Positions 34,415 to 45,792 of a stretch of 64,000 bases of DNA are shown piece by piece. Position numbers and translations under genes: made by a program. This stretch comes from Mactra quadrangularis (taxonomy: Eukaryota; Mollusca; Bivalvia; Venerida; Mactridae), in the NCBI GenBank assembly GCA_025267735.1, contig CM046297.1, positions 34,870,011 through 34,934,010 on the forward strand, in the 5' to 3' direction. Each line of letters starts with the position of its first letter. Position 1 is the stretch's first letter. The notes beneath the pieces were generated by a model. That model was not told where the DNA came from. It was given only the letters and a program-made list of their open reading frames with translations, and ran no database searches.

Positions 34415-37386
34415 GTGTGTATGATTGTATGGGTGACTGGAGTCAGGACCCATAATTATTATCTTTTAAGAATTAAAAAAGATGTTGATAATGAAATTCA
34501 AATTACATTATCTGTTCTTTTATTAGATTTTATTGGGGGGGGGGTATGGGCAAAGGGGGTCATTTTCTGATTTCTTGCATAAATGTTTTTAATAGGATTT
34601 TGACAGACATTTTTTTGTGTTTGTCAGAGCCTTTTTTCAGTACTTGGGGAAGGGGCCTGGGGCCTTTTTATATATAGAACATTTGGGGAAATTTTATCGC
34701 AATTTCATTGAAAGGGGAACAAAATATCCAAGATAAACTCAAAATTTGGGGAAAACTGCATGATTTTAAAGAAAAGAGGGGAAGGCGCCTGTTAATGGCC
34801 CCTGTTATATAAGGAAAAAAAGGCCTGTTTGTGCACCCTTTCCCTTGAAAATCTGAACTGATTATGGTGAAATTTTACTTGGTTCCAGTGGAGGTCTGAT
34901 TCCACAGGTTTTACTGTATAAAAAACTATGGTTGTGATTACAGTTTGATATAATTACTTTACTATGTCAGTTATAATGAATATAGGTCAAAATTTATCAA
35001 CCTGTTAATTAAACAAGGTATCTGTATCATTAATTAATGATTTATCATTTCATAATTAACCAGAGGTTGAAATATGTACCAGAAAATGGTGTGTTGGGGT
35101 TACAGCTAAGAAACAGGATTTTTTTTAGAAATATAATGAGTGGTAGACAGTGGGTGTTGCAAAGTCATGTTGCAATGTAGCATTGAATCAAGTCAAATAC
35201 TAAACCATCATTGTTGATTTCTTGAAAAAGAACAGAAAGCAAAATCATGGAGCACAAAGCACAGAGCAGAGAAAGAGAGAGAGAGATTCTCATTTAATAA
35301 CTGTTTGAATAGAGGAACATCGTAAACAATAAAAATAATTTATGATTCAATAATCAATTTTTACATCAGCCTGAAAACAAAAAAAGACTATTAAATGTTT
35401 TAAACAAAGCAGTTTAAGGCAGCAGTTTATTCAACATGTGTTTTCTGTATGCAAATTTAAACATCTGTATTTGAGGTCAAAGGTTAACTGTACTCTGATC
35501 ATTATCTAGCTCATTAATTTTTGATCTCTGAATTTAACGTTTTTAGGGACCTTTGATTCTTAATCAATTGATTTTTGTCTAGACTTTAATCAGTCTATGA
35601 CATTGATTGTCTGAATAGAATGATCATTTAAGTTACATTTGCTATAATTTTATTTTTTGCGTTTTGGTTGCCTGAAAGAATTGTTTGACTTGTTGAACAA
35701 CTATTTATTGTTCTGAACATTCAGAAATTTACTGCTAATATTTAAAGACAGTGGAATGATTCTTAATTTGGTAATAGTTAAATTAGTTTTTTTCCACTTC
35801 TAAGTCCTTTGTACTGACCTCTGAGGTGGCTCAAAATAGAGTTTACAGAACTAAACTCAAAACAGTTACTTCTCTGTTGCATTGTAATAAAGATTCTACT
35901 GTCAATGGAGATAGCAAAATTGAACACAAAACTGACTCTACTCCTTTTTTCATTGATATTCGACTTCTACTATCTGTCGATAATGAAATGCAAAATACAT
36001 GTAACTTATGGTAATTTTTTGCCATTTTTGATGTAACATGTTGCTCTATTTACCTTTAATTAGCATAGTTACAATATGACAACAAAGGACCCAGTATCTC
36101 TGCATCTCTAACAAAAAGACTCAATTGTAATTTGAAGGTAATGTTATTATCAATGGTGGATCAGGCATGGAAGGGGAGGGGTAATGTGGTCCATAATGAT
36201 CCCCATAGAATTTTAAAAATACAGCAAAGTTGAACTATTAGAATCATCAAAATTGATTGTTTTGAATGTGGAATTGTCTTAATGTATAGGGACCTTTAAT
36301 ACCTTTTCAAATTAAACAATTTGGGACACAAAAATCCTCAAATTAAAATCACATGAGTTTTTAGTAACTCAGGTAACAGTTATAGAAAAACTTTTCTGTA
36401 TTTCCCAAATAATGGTAAAAAAGAGATTTATAAATGATTATGATGTCTGGAATCCATCCCCAGATAAAACCCTTAATTTGCGCCCCCATCTTGGATAAAA
36501 ATCCTCAATTTTACCCCCCTGGGAAAATATTCATGGAACAGCCCCTGTTTATTATGACAAAAAACATGTTGAAACCCACTGTGAAGACACTTAAGGTTAT
36601 TACGACTCATTTAATTATAAATTTTACCTTGTTTTTTATGGTACATACTTTAAACTTCAAAACAATGGGCAGTGTGCTTAGCTTAGTTTCTGAAAAATAA
36701 ATTATTCCCTGAAACGTGTTGATAATTTTTGAATATACTTGACTTAACGACCTTTTTACTTGCGTCAATTTTTATTGTATGATTATAAAACATATCTTTC
36801 TTGGAACATATGGAAAATTTTGAGGGGTCGTGGAGATTTAATGGGTTTATCGGCTATTGCGTAAAGATGAGTTTTAGCTAGCCCCCCTGGAGTATTTTAG
36901 GCGTGTGCGTGAAACGTGCGAGTGTGATAGTATAATGGAATATACATAGTATATACATGTATCATGAAAAATATTTGTAGACGTTATTCTTCATAGACAG
37001 AAAACATGCAAATGGAATTTATAATTACATACTTTTTGGTGGGAAAAAAATTTGGATTTTACATTTTTTTGTGGCTTGCACATTTTTTTGTTTATTTATG
37101 TTAATAGAGTGATTGACGGATAGGAAAGCGGGTAAAGTGAAAGTTAAATGACCCGATTCTTATCGGGATACAAAATTTCTGATGTGCACACTCTGATAAA
37201 ATGTTAATGTTTTTTGCTGATAGATGAAAGAAATTTACTTGAGCTCCAATATTTTTCTCTGAAATGGTGTTTTCATAAATTTGTTTTACTTAGAATAAGG
37301 ATGAAAGGCATTGATATTGCAAGATATCATATAGAATTTTCTTTCATGCTTTACGGTGAAACGTCACGTTATGCGATGAAAATAAA
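34415..37386. other. Non-coding sequence with simple repeats
   Basis: A run of 11 G lies at 34534-34544, a (GA)n stretch at 35264-35286, and TTGGGGAAA-type motifs recall the element at 25915. A single transposon-like end (CAGTAAAACCTGTGG on the minus strand, ending 34915) has no sure partner. A 62-codon frame at 35826-36014 is discussed as rejected. Confidence 0.4.
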
Positions 37387-37447
37387 CGATGAAAATATAA
37401 ATTTTATATTTTCATCGCAGTGAAAATATAACCTTATATTTTCATCG
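37387..37447. repeat. Tandem pair of AT-rich hairpins
   Basis: CGATGAAAATATAA / TTATATTTTCATCG are perfect 14 bp arms at 37387-37417. A second copy with TGAAAATATAA / TTATATTTTCA follows at 37421-37444. GATGAAAATA also precedes them. Confidence 0.85.
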
Positions 37448-37451
37448 TTCA

Positions 37452-37503
37452 TGACGTCATATTAGAGAATAAATGACGTCATCTTGGAGTAGAAATGACG
37501 TCA
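37452..37503. promoter_or_regulatory. Three perfect CRE palindromes (TGACGTCA)
   Basis: TGACGTCA at 37452-37459, 37473-37480 and 37496-37503, spaced 21 and 23 bp. The eight-base CRE is the binding site of CREB/ATF bZIP factors. Whether any gene uses these is unknown; they lie between two hairpins and may belong to the repeat. Confidence 0.6.
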
Positions 37504-37515
37504 CGTTATAATTTG

Positions 37516-37721
37516 TTTAAAATACATCAAATAAAACACAAAACTAAGCATGAAAGAAACAGAATATTCGTCAACTTTGGTGTAAGATGATTTTTATTTC
37601 AACTCGTGAACTCAGAAAGTGACATTTTCACTCAGTGAAATAAAAATCGATCTTACACTAAAGTTGACGAATATTCTGTTTCTTTCATGCTTAGTTTAGC
37701 GTTTTATTTGATGTATTTTAT
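37516..37721. repeat. 206 bp near-perfect hairpin (foldback element)
   Basis: Left arm about 37516-37600 and right arm about 37636-37721 are reverse complements over about 85 bp with only a handful of mismatches (AGCATGAAAGAAACAG, AATATTCGTCAACTTT on the left). The central spacer is about 35 bp. TA sits just outside both ends (37518-37519 and 37719-37720 if the element is taken as 37520-37718), fitting a TA-targeting MITE. Confidence 0.9.
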
Positions 37722-38066
37722 ATTATATTATATTATAATATATTTTATACTCTATATAATGCCCTCCAAAAGTTGTTAGAAATAATTCTCTCTTTTGAAT
37801 ACATGGATATACATTTACTAATGACAAAAAGAAAGAAAGAATCAAAATTCAAAAATCAGCATTAATTTATTAATTTAGTTTATCAAGGCATGATTCAAAC
37901 TATGTTTTATGAATAAGCTTTTTTTCTGTAGTCAAACTTCAAGCAATATGCGTCATCAGTTTTTCTCAAAATTTCATGTCTTGGAATAATGCTTCTAATT
38001 TGAAGTCTTACACCCTCACTCTTGGATAATTTTACAGAGCTGACTTTATTTTATCTAGTTGTTTAA

Positions 38067-38345
38067 TTTATTTATTTATTTATTGGAGTTAACACCGTAT
38101 CAACACAATTTAGGTCATTTCACGGAGTCCAGCGCACCTAACCTAGCTTTCCTGGACCATTGTCTATAACCAGTACTCACCTACCCTTCCACAAGGCCGG
38201 AAACTTCTCCATATTATCTAATCAATGGAGGAAAATCGACATTATTGTCAAATTTTCATGAAAGGGTATAACCTCCCCGGGTAGGATTCGAACCTACACC
38301 CCCTCGGGCACGAGATTCCAAATCCCGGAGCGCTATCGACCAGGG
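38067..38345 (-). mobile_element. SINE family A, full-length, 16 bp target duplication
   Basis: Read on the minus strand, it runs from the head GGTCGATAGCGCTCCGGG with B box GGTTCGAATCC to the tail GTGTTGATACGGTGTTAACT plus AAATA repeats. TTATCTAGTTGTTTAA at 38051-38066 and 38346-38361 is the target duplication. Confidence 0.95.
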
Positions 38346-38361
38346 TTATCTAGTTGTTTAA

Positions 38362-38970
38362 ACAATTAGTATTAACAAAATTCCTTAATTAAACTGTTAC
38401 ACAGTTAAACCTTTGCTTGTCTCATCTTCCCGTACCCCTACTGTCTCAAGTATTTAAAAGTTAAACAATCCTGTCCCTCCCTCTGTCTGAAGTATATAAA
38501 ATTTAATCTTTTTAATTATGTAATATTGTTTTTTGTCATTTTAATGTCATTATGTAATTTCATTATTTGTAAATGTACTTTAGATCTTAATCTGTTTTAG
38601 GTATAAAAAATGAATAAAAACTTGTCGTTGGTTAATCAGATTACGTCAGTAATTTTGGGTAATTTTTGTCACAATATCCTCGTAACATTGGCTAAGATAA
38701 ATCGAAACCTAGTCTAAGATCACTATCAATGATTACCAATTTAACTGTGAAGTGGACACTTATGGTCATCTGATATCATAAGGTCTTAGTCTGACCACTG
38801 GTGTGGACAGATGGACATGATAGGTAGATGGACAGTAGATGGACGATATGATGTAATGTCCACTTGACTTTATTGGGTTTTTTGTCAATTTTGTTGGCTC
38901 TGATGTTTATGTCGTTATTGTTGATTTAATGGCAAGTGGGTTAGAAGTGTGACCTGCTGTTTATTATGTT
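38362..38970. other. AT-rich non-coding sequence
   Basis: Nothing recognisable beyond a short repeat of GGACAGTAGATGGAC near 38806-38842. Confidence 0.4.
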
Positions 38971-39560
38971 AATTATGAAGTGATAGTAAATTAGACTTTG
39001 CTAAAAGTGTTGATTTTTTTTCAAATATTTGAAATTAATGTGGACTGATTTATTGTAGGTTATGAAGAGTTAGCAATGATTAACATTAAATTTTGAGTAT
39101 TATAAGTGTTTGGATTCAAGAAAGTGTTGTGGAGATTTTTTTTTGAATTTGAAAATTTTGTGGATTTAATTTGTGAAGTACACAGTTAATTAGGTAGTTA
39201 AATGTGTCAAATTAATATAATTATGAAGAGATTGCAATTGTTTATATAATAATTTATTATTAGTGATTTGATTGAAATTGAATTTTGTAAAATTTTGAAA
39301 TTTTAAAAGTTTGGGAACTGATATATTTAAAGCATAAGTATTTAGCTCAATACAATTTTCCATGCAATTAATTAGTTATGAGATGTTTTTAAAATTGGAT
39401 TGTATTAAAAGTGTTATTTTTTTGTATGAATATGAAATAAAATATAAAAAAATGAGTGCACTGATTACATAACTGATTTTTAAGGTGTCAAATCAAGTAT
39501 TGTAATTAAAAGTTTGCATAATGGTACTTTAGTATAATAGGATTTGGAATTTAAAAAGTT
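38971..39560. repeat. Very diverged tandem repeat region
   Basis: ATTATGAAG or TTATGAAGAG recurs near 38969, 39060 and 39222, each followed by AAAGTGTTG or similar, T-runs, GAATTTGAAA-like sequence and TTTGTGAAG. Periods are roughly 90-165 bp. Strand composition is strongly T/G. Confidence 0.4.
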
Positions 39561-39654
39561 AATAATGAAAAATTAAAAGTTAACAAATTTAATTAAAATT
39601 GATGTTTTAATTTGTGAAGTTTCTAGTTTAGTTAATGATTCTTTTTATTATTAA

Positions 39655-40268
39655 TTTCATTTAACTTTCTGTGCTGCATACATTTACCCCATTTATTTAA
39701 ATACTTAATATTAAAATTATTTGATTAACTCGGTACATAAATACCATTATCTATATTTACAAACTACGTAAACAGATATCCTGTTGAGTGTTGTCATACA
39801 GGATCTCTACTTTCTCCGTGGAAGGTCACGTCAAGATAAACTTTGTTTCGACCAATCAATATGTAGCTTTCATCTAGACGAAAACATTTTTAATGACATT
39901 TTGATTTCGTAATTTCTTTTTTCAGACCAAGTTTTGCATGCTTTTTCCCACCACTGCAATTGGGCGGCTCATTTCAAATTGCGTGACGTAGACGATGTAA
40001 ACAAGTTATGTATCATAACAATTTGGTCCTGAATATTATGATGAGAAAAGGTCGCCTGAGCGTGACCTTCATTTGAAAAAGGCCAGATCTAAATTAGCGA
40101 GTATGCAAGCGGAAAATTTTAGATCGAGTTTTAATCAGATTGCCATATTTATTGATAGTGAGTAATGAAGTACTGTAGTGAGTATGTATGAGAATTCTCA
40201 AACAAGTATTGAGTATTTAAATCAGTGGGGTTAATGTACGAGCCACTGACAGTTGAATAAAATTTAAC
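39655..40268. mobile_element. Family D element interrupted by a family B insertion
   Basis: The left arm (TGCTGCATACATTTACCCC, TTTAAATACTT, 39670-39705) and the right arm (GAGTATTTAAATCAGTGGGG, CCACTGACAGTTGAATAAA, 40213-40262) belong to one family D copy. It is split at 39759/40143 by the family B element, which has its own target duplication. Confidence 0.75.
39760..40142 (+). mobile_element. Family B element inserted in a family D copy
   Basis: Starts CAAACTACGTAAACAG and ends TTTTAATCAGATTG. CTATATTTA (39751-39759) and CCATATTTA (40143-40151) flank it, 8 of 9 identical. It lacks a segment around TTTACAGCGG...CACAGTC present in other copies. Confidence 0.9.
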
Positions 40269-40400
40269 AATATGCTCAGCCAATTAATTGAAATTACATA
40301 ATTTATTCATAATAGTTACTGTTAAATACTTAAATATCGAAAGCAAGTACAGAAATTATACTATTGTGAGCATTGTACAGAAATATTGTATTTAATTATT

Positions 40401-40859
40401 AGTGTTGTACTGATGATCGGGAATAATCGATTAATCACTAGTTGGAAGCTTCCGATTCTGATAATCGATTAAACTTTATCATAATCGATCATCGATCATA
40501 ACATGTTTTCTGGTTTCTGAACAGTTATGAATAATGCTTTAATACATGTCAATTGTGTCTGACTTGCATTGGACACTGATTAATTTTGTTTAAGTGCCAA
40601 ATGTACAGCTACTACACTGTTCAAGAGAAATAGTCAATTGATCATTTATTTTTGGAGGTATCTTTGATTTTTTTGTATTTGACTATAGAAAAATTATTTT
40701 CTAGACCATAATACATGAATTTATAAGGATTCACAGCAAAACATGCATGCAAAAGCAAACTTGTCAGGAACTGATTATAATCGGAAGAATCGCATCGACA
40801 ACAGAAACCGATTCCAACCGATGATCGATTACGATTTTCAGCCGATGTCCCACCACTAC
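40401..40859. mobile_element. hAT-like element (459 bp), 8 bp target duplication
   Basis: TAATTATT at 40393-40400 and 40860-40867 flanks ends AGTGTTGTACTGATGATC and, reversed, GTAGTGGTGGGACATCGGC. Both ends are full of ATCGATTA/TAATCGAT motifs. The 8 bp duplication and the TAGTG-type start fit hAT. No transposase frame. Confidence 0.7.
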
Positions 40860-40865
40860 TAATTA

Positions 40866-40910
40866 TTTAAATCGGTGGGGTAAATGTATGTGCCACTTTA
40901 AGTTAAAGAC
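40866..40910. mobile_element. Family D right-arm fragment
   Basis: TTATTTAAATCGGTGGGG followed by AATGTATGTGCCACTTTAAG matches the family D right arm and directly follows the hAT-like element. The left arm upstream of 40401 is too decayed to be sure of. Confidence 0.6.
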
Positions 40911-43448
40911 AATTAAACAATAACAGAATATCATGTTTTATTGGCCAAACAGCATAGGGTCCTGGTGCAATGGTTTCCATACATAACTGATAAAAAGTAT
41001 AGATAAACTAAATAAAATTGAAAATAAAAATACTGGACTGGACCTTTGTCCAATTTTCTGTCAATTAATTTTTCAATATTATTCATTAAATTCTAATCTG
41101 ATAAAATGATATTGAGTTTTTGATATCTTGTTTAATATTTTCACTATGTTAGGCCGAGAAAAAATAATTTATTGGTTTCTGTACTATATTTTCTTACAGG
41201 TTTGGCAATTTTAATAATAAGTGAAAGTTGTAACACTTTGCAGAATATCTGTTGAAATGTTAGCTATATTCTTTTTAAAAAGTGATCTTCTAATAGAAAT
41301 AACATTATGATAAGATGTCATCAGATTCAACCATGGTAGGAAAGATCATGTAGTTTAGTTGTATCTTTTTTCTTTTTCCTGCAAATGCTATAATACTGGT
41401 GTCAGTAACCAATTGCTTAGAAATAATTGCTGAACTTGACTGGCCCCTAAAAAACTAGCAAATATTGTGTTGTGGCCTTGATATATGATTTTGTTAATTT
41501 GAATTTAATTAAAATCATTTGGGTGAGAAATAGATTTGACCTTTTCAACTTTAAACGTACAGTATATCATGTTACAGAAGTATGGGGTTCTGAGAGACTT
41601 GTTTTGAGGGAACTTAATAATGTTTGCAAATAAGAGACTCCATTCTCTTTCAGTTTCAAAATAGTCTGTAAAAAACTAATTTCAACTGTCAAAACTGATC
41701 TATCATTTGGATTTGTAAATTTTTAGTTTCTCCTTTTGATGTTTTTTGCCAGATTTTTACTTTCCAAATTCTGACCAACTAATTTTGTGTTGGAACAAAC
41801 AGATCTTCCCTGTCAAGTTTGGCTATGCATGAAAATCACAGAAAAACTGTTTGAAAAGTGTTAAAGAGTTAAGGTTTAAAAATGCCAAGGCCCTTTTTTG
41901 TGACTGGTATGTTATGTGTCAACTAAAAAAATTGCACTGAACATGTTTATAGAAGCAGACTTTAAAAGTATGCTTTAACTTTTTTAACTTGTTAGTTAAA
42001 ATATAAATTGATTAGGCACCAGTAAAGAACGTGTAGCTTACCAAGCACTGATGGTAAAGGCTTTGCTGTTTTGCCTTCAAGACCATAGTACATTGTAATT
42101 CTGTTCTGATTTTATCATTTAAACATGCATGGTTGTTAATATATCATCATAATGAACTGTAATGGTTTGCCTGGAACTATATAATGATCTCAGAGAAAGT
42201 TGTTTATGTATTCTAAATCAACAAGTGGCTTACTGGTTCCTATCTTTAGTCAAGTTACTGTGTGGTATGGTTCCTAGCATACTGGTGGCTTCATGTTATG
42301 GTTCTTAGTGAAGATTACTTACAATTTGTTTGGTTCAGGAGCAGATTTTGTTTCTTTTCTGTTGAATTTGTTATTCTAAGTAAACATGAGTTTATTGATT
42401 TGGATACCTGTTACTAAGTAACGTTTCTGCGTTTCTTGGAATATGTTCTGTGAAAGATGTGCTTGTTTTTATGTGAAAGTGAAATTTTAATGGAGTTGAT
42501 TTTTTGAAAATATGATTGAAAGTGTTTAGAATTATTGATTTTTTCTTATCTTTATTTTGATTGGATGTTACAAGCTGGATATGATGACGTGATTGGTTCA
42601 TTTAAACTTGTAACAGAACTTGTGATTGGATTATGTATATTAATTAAGTTTTGAGGAATCATTTGTTAGTCTTGTTTCATAATAATTTTTTTGTTATGCC
42701 TTCTTCAAAAAGATGTTTTTCATATATGTTTGAATCTTGTTTCTCATGTACTATATCAGATAATATGACCCAGCCTGCCTGTAAGTTGACTGACTGATCA
42801 AGTCTGACTGTAAATATCAGGAATGTTGGCTAGACTCCTAGGCACGACCTAGGTGTTTCCAGAAGTTAAGTCTTGAAAAAGTTTCCTGCTAGGGCTTTAC
42901 TAATTATGGCAGTTGTGAGCCACTAGCGAAAGGCAGTTTTTTGCCTAGGTCAGAATGGACCTCTTACCCCCTCTTACAAATTATTTAAATTATTCATTGG
43001 CTTGTATCATTAACCTATGATCTAAATCACAACAATGGTCAAATGTTAAAAGTCAATTTATTGTACTCTCTCTACCCTATGTATTGATATAATATCTGTT
43101 AAAAATGCCCTTGAGATATTTAAATTGAAACTTACCAAAAACGTTCTCATTAAATTTTCATGGCCTAATTTAAATTATTTAAATGAGAATTTCTAGATCA
43201 TTAACATAGATAAACAAACAAAGGGTCATTAAGTACATACTGTAGGTCAATATTGATATAGTGGTCAGTTTTTGTGGTCATTTTATTACACCTTACAATA
43301 ATGACCAATGGTCAGTTAGGCGATATACTACATGATATAGTATTATCATTTCACCATTTATGAACCAGCTGTTAAAGGATTATGCATAATTAGCCAACTA
43401 GCTATAGTCAAGTAGTTTATTTGACTTGAATTAGTTTAAGTGTAGTTT
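40911..43448. other. AT-rich non-coding sequence
   Basis: No gene was found. A stretch at 41928-41975 resembles, in reverse, the sequence at 9250-9290 (TTTAGTGC and AAGTCTGCTTC motifs), hinting at an old repeat. TGGTCA/TGACCA hexamers cluster at 43030-43320. Confidence 0.4.
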
Positions 43449-43460
43449 GTACTAATTTAA

Positions 43461-43752
43461 CCTGGGTCGATAGCGCAGTTGGTAGTGCGCCGGGATTTGG
43501 ATACTCGTGCCCGAGGGGGTGCGGGTTTGAATCTCACCTGGGGAGGTTATACCCTTCCATGAAAATTAGACAATAATGTCGATTTTCCTCCATTGATTAG
43601 ATAGTATGGAGAAGTTTCCTGCCTTGTGGAAGGGTATGTGAGTACTGGTTATAGACAATGGTCCAGGAAAGCTAGGTTAGGTGCGCTGGACGCCGTGAAA
43701 TGACCTACAATTGTGTTGACACGGCGTTAACTCCAATAAATAAATTAATAAA
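43461..43752 (+). mobile_element. SINE family A, full-length, 12 bp target duplication
   Basis: Head CCTGGGTCGATAGCGCAG, B box GGTTTGAATCTCACC, same body, and tail GGCGTTAACTCCAATAAATA. GTACTAATTTAA at 43449-43460 and 43753-43764 flanks it. Confidence 0.95.
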
Positions 43753-44084
43753 GTACTAATTTAATTTAGCTCCTTACAATTTTGAATTTTCTCTCTCCTG
43801 ATCCCTTGGTACTAAGCTAGTAGATTAATGTTCTTGCTTATGGAAACTACAAGGTAGATCTAGGATGTGACTAGAACCAATGCAGAGCTTGCTATTCAAT
43901 GATGACCAGTCTGCGGGCTTAGCCCAAAACATTTGTAACTCACTATATTTGTGCTAATGCTGCGATTTAATGTCTTATGTTGTTATTACTGGGTCTTGTC
44001 CGTACCATGATTTTTTTCAGCAATTTAGGTTTGATTCTTTTGCATGGTCATGTAATTTGTACTTTTGATTGTTACTTGGCAATC

Positions 44085-44407
44085 CAGCCCTGTGTTCAGT
44101 TACCGCGAACGTTACAAAACGTTCCGTAACGATACATTCGGAACTCCTCGGCCATTCGCTGCGAATAATCTCGGACATATTTAGATGCTATTTTGAAACT
44201 ACCGGTGTTAAAGTAAACAAATATATGATCGTTTAGGCATTGAGTGATGTTTCGTTTTTAGTCCGTAAATTATGAAACATCACTCATTGCCTTAACGATC
44301 TCATATTTGTGTATTAGATTAGGTTATTTGCAGTGAATGACCGAGGAGTTCCGAATATATCTTTATGTGACGTTCTGTAACGTTTTGTGTAATTGAACAC
44401 ACTACAG
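44085..44407. mobile_element. Foldback element (323 bp)
   Basis: The two halves are inverted copies. Outer parts are CTGTGTTCAGTTAC and, reversed, GTGTGTTCAATTAC, then AACGTTAC and CGGAACTCCTCGG. Inner parts are GCATTGAGTGATGTTTC and GAAACATCACTCATTGC. It would fold into a stem of about 150 bp. The same end occurs at 891. Confidence 0.85.
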
Positions 44408-44452
44408 ATGTAAATGAACTATTTGTAACGTATTTATTTTTTTCATTAAAAT

Positions 44453-44686
44453 GTGAGTTCCCTGTGGAAGTTTAAGGGAGACTTTGGAATAGATCCTGGA
44501 AATCTTGAAAGGCAAGTTTGTACCAATACACTTAACCTAAATAAAAATGTTGATAAAGACTTAAAACCTACTAAAAAAGGAAACACAAACATAACAATAA
44601 TTAATGAAGTATTTAAACCCATTGACTCTTTAAACCAAAATGTAAACAAAGTTCTCAACATGTTTAACAACATTCTGGCTATTTAG
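44453..44686 (+). CDS. Hypothetical short ORF, 77 codons, uncertain
   Basis: ATG to TAG. The product is hydrophilic and rich in Asn, Lys and Asp (starts MSSLWKFKGDFGIDPGN, ends NMFNNILAI), with no membrane segment or known motif that I recognise. The plus strand here is A-rich, unlike the T-rich surroundings, which is why I mention it. Against it: the opposite strand is also open for most of its length, no promoter or splice signal is obvious, and a foldback element lies 45 bp upstream. It may be a decayed exon or chance. Confidence 0.2.
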   Translation: MSSLWKFKGDFGIDPGNLERQVCTNTLNLNKNVDKDLKPTKKGNTNITIINEVFKPIDSLNQNVNKVLNMFNNILAI

Positions 44687-44689
44687 TAG

Positions 44690-45780
44690 TAATTAGTAGT
44701 AATTAATTATCTAATATTTGCTGTCAATTTAATGATTTTACATCAGTTAATGTCGGTTGACATCAAATAGAGAACATAGGTTGTAAATAAACATTAGTGT
44801 CAGAGTAAGCAATTAAAAATTCATATTTGAGGAAGTTACATTAACATTTGCATGTAATACTAGATAGCTAGGTCAAAGATGCATGTCAAGGGGTCAGCGC
44901 AGAAATTGTCTACATTCTGCCTTAATTTAAATGTAGTTAGACTAGTTTGGCACTGTGAGACTCATTAATATAGTTTTGAAAAAAACAGTGACCCCATATT
45001 TGGTCACCCACCATTCTAGAAAAGAAAATTTATGATGACATGAAAATTTCAAATCACTCCCTTAATACTTTAATGTTTTCCTTTCCTTAAATAATTATTT
45101 AATAATTAATAGCTTAGTTTATAAAAGCAGTGTTTGTTTTTGTTGTATGTCTGTTTTCAACAGTCTGACTGTATATTTAACCATTGTTCTTAGCAGAGTC
45201 ATACCATTTCTAAGATTCCTGTTCCCTGTTTAAAAATCCCTACTCTTTTTATCTTCGAAAATGACTTCTTGTGACAGTTGCCATGTAAACCAAATTATAA
45301 ATTTATCTTGCCTGACTGTTCAGTTTAAATGACCGAAGAATGTCATGTTACCATTTGTGTCCATGTGACCATCAACAACATATGGATGCACTTATAACAA
45401 CCATTTACCATTGTACATAAGAACATGCTTCATAACGTTGAGGCCAATTAATGGAGTAACATCCACTTTTGTCATAAGAGCACTTTGTGTCATAAGTAAA
45501 ACTACTTTAATTTTGTAAGTCCATTCTGAGTGGGTTAGAGCACTTTGTGCCACAAAAATCACTTAATGTCAAATGTCACAGCCACCCTTCTGTACTTATT
45601 TCAAAATGGTATAGTACTTCTAAAATCTACTTTTCAAAACTCTAATTTTAAAGTTGCTGAAACATTCATTAAGTAAGTTGGTCAAATTTACACTTGATCA
45701 TTTAAATATAAATAAAATCATCATGAAAGTTGACATTGGCATTTATGGTCTTGCGCAATGACCAAATTTTATTTTGATGG
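44690..45780. other. AT-rich non-coding sequence
   Basis: Nothing recognisable. A short repeat TAGAGCACTTTGTG / AAGAGCACTTTGTG lies at about 45478 and 45536. Confidence 0.4.
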
Positions 45781-45792
45781 ACTTATAATCTA

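Noticed and set aside
33028..34915. One 1.9 kb pogo-like element with ends TAGTAAAACCCTC and, reversed, CAGTAAAACCTGTGG
   Set aside because: The ends match over only about ten bases, the left one lacks the expected CAG, and no interior similarity supports joining them.
35826..36014. Possible exon of about 180 bp with a polypyrimidine stretch before it and TG|GTAATT after it
   Set aside because: Both strands are open over the same region and the acceptor (CTGAG) and donor are weak. Composition is suggestive but not enough.
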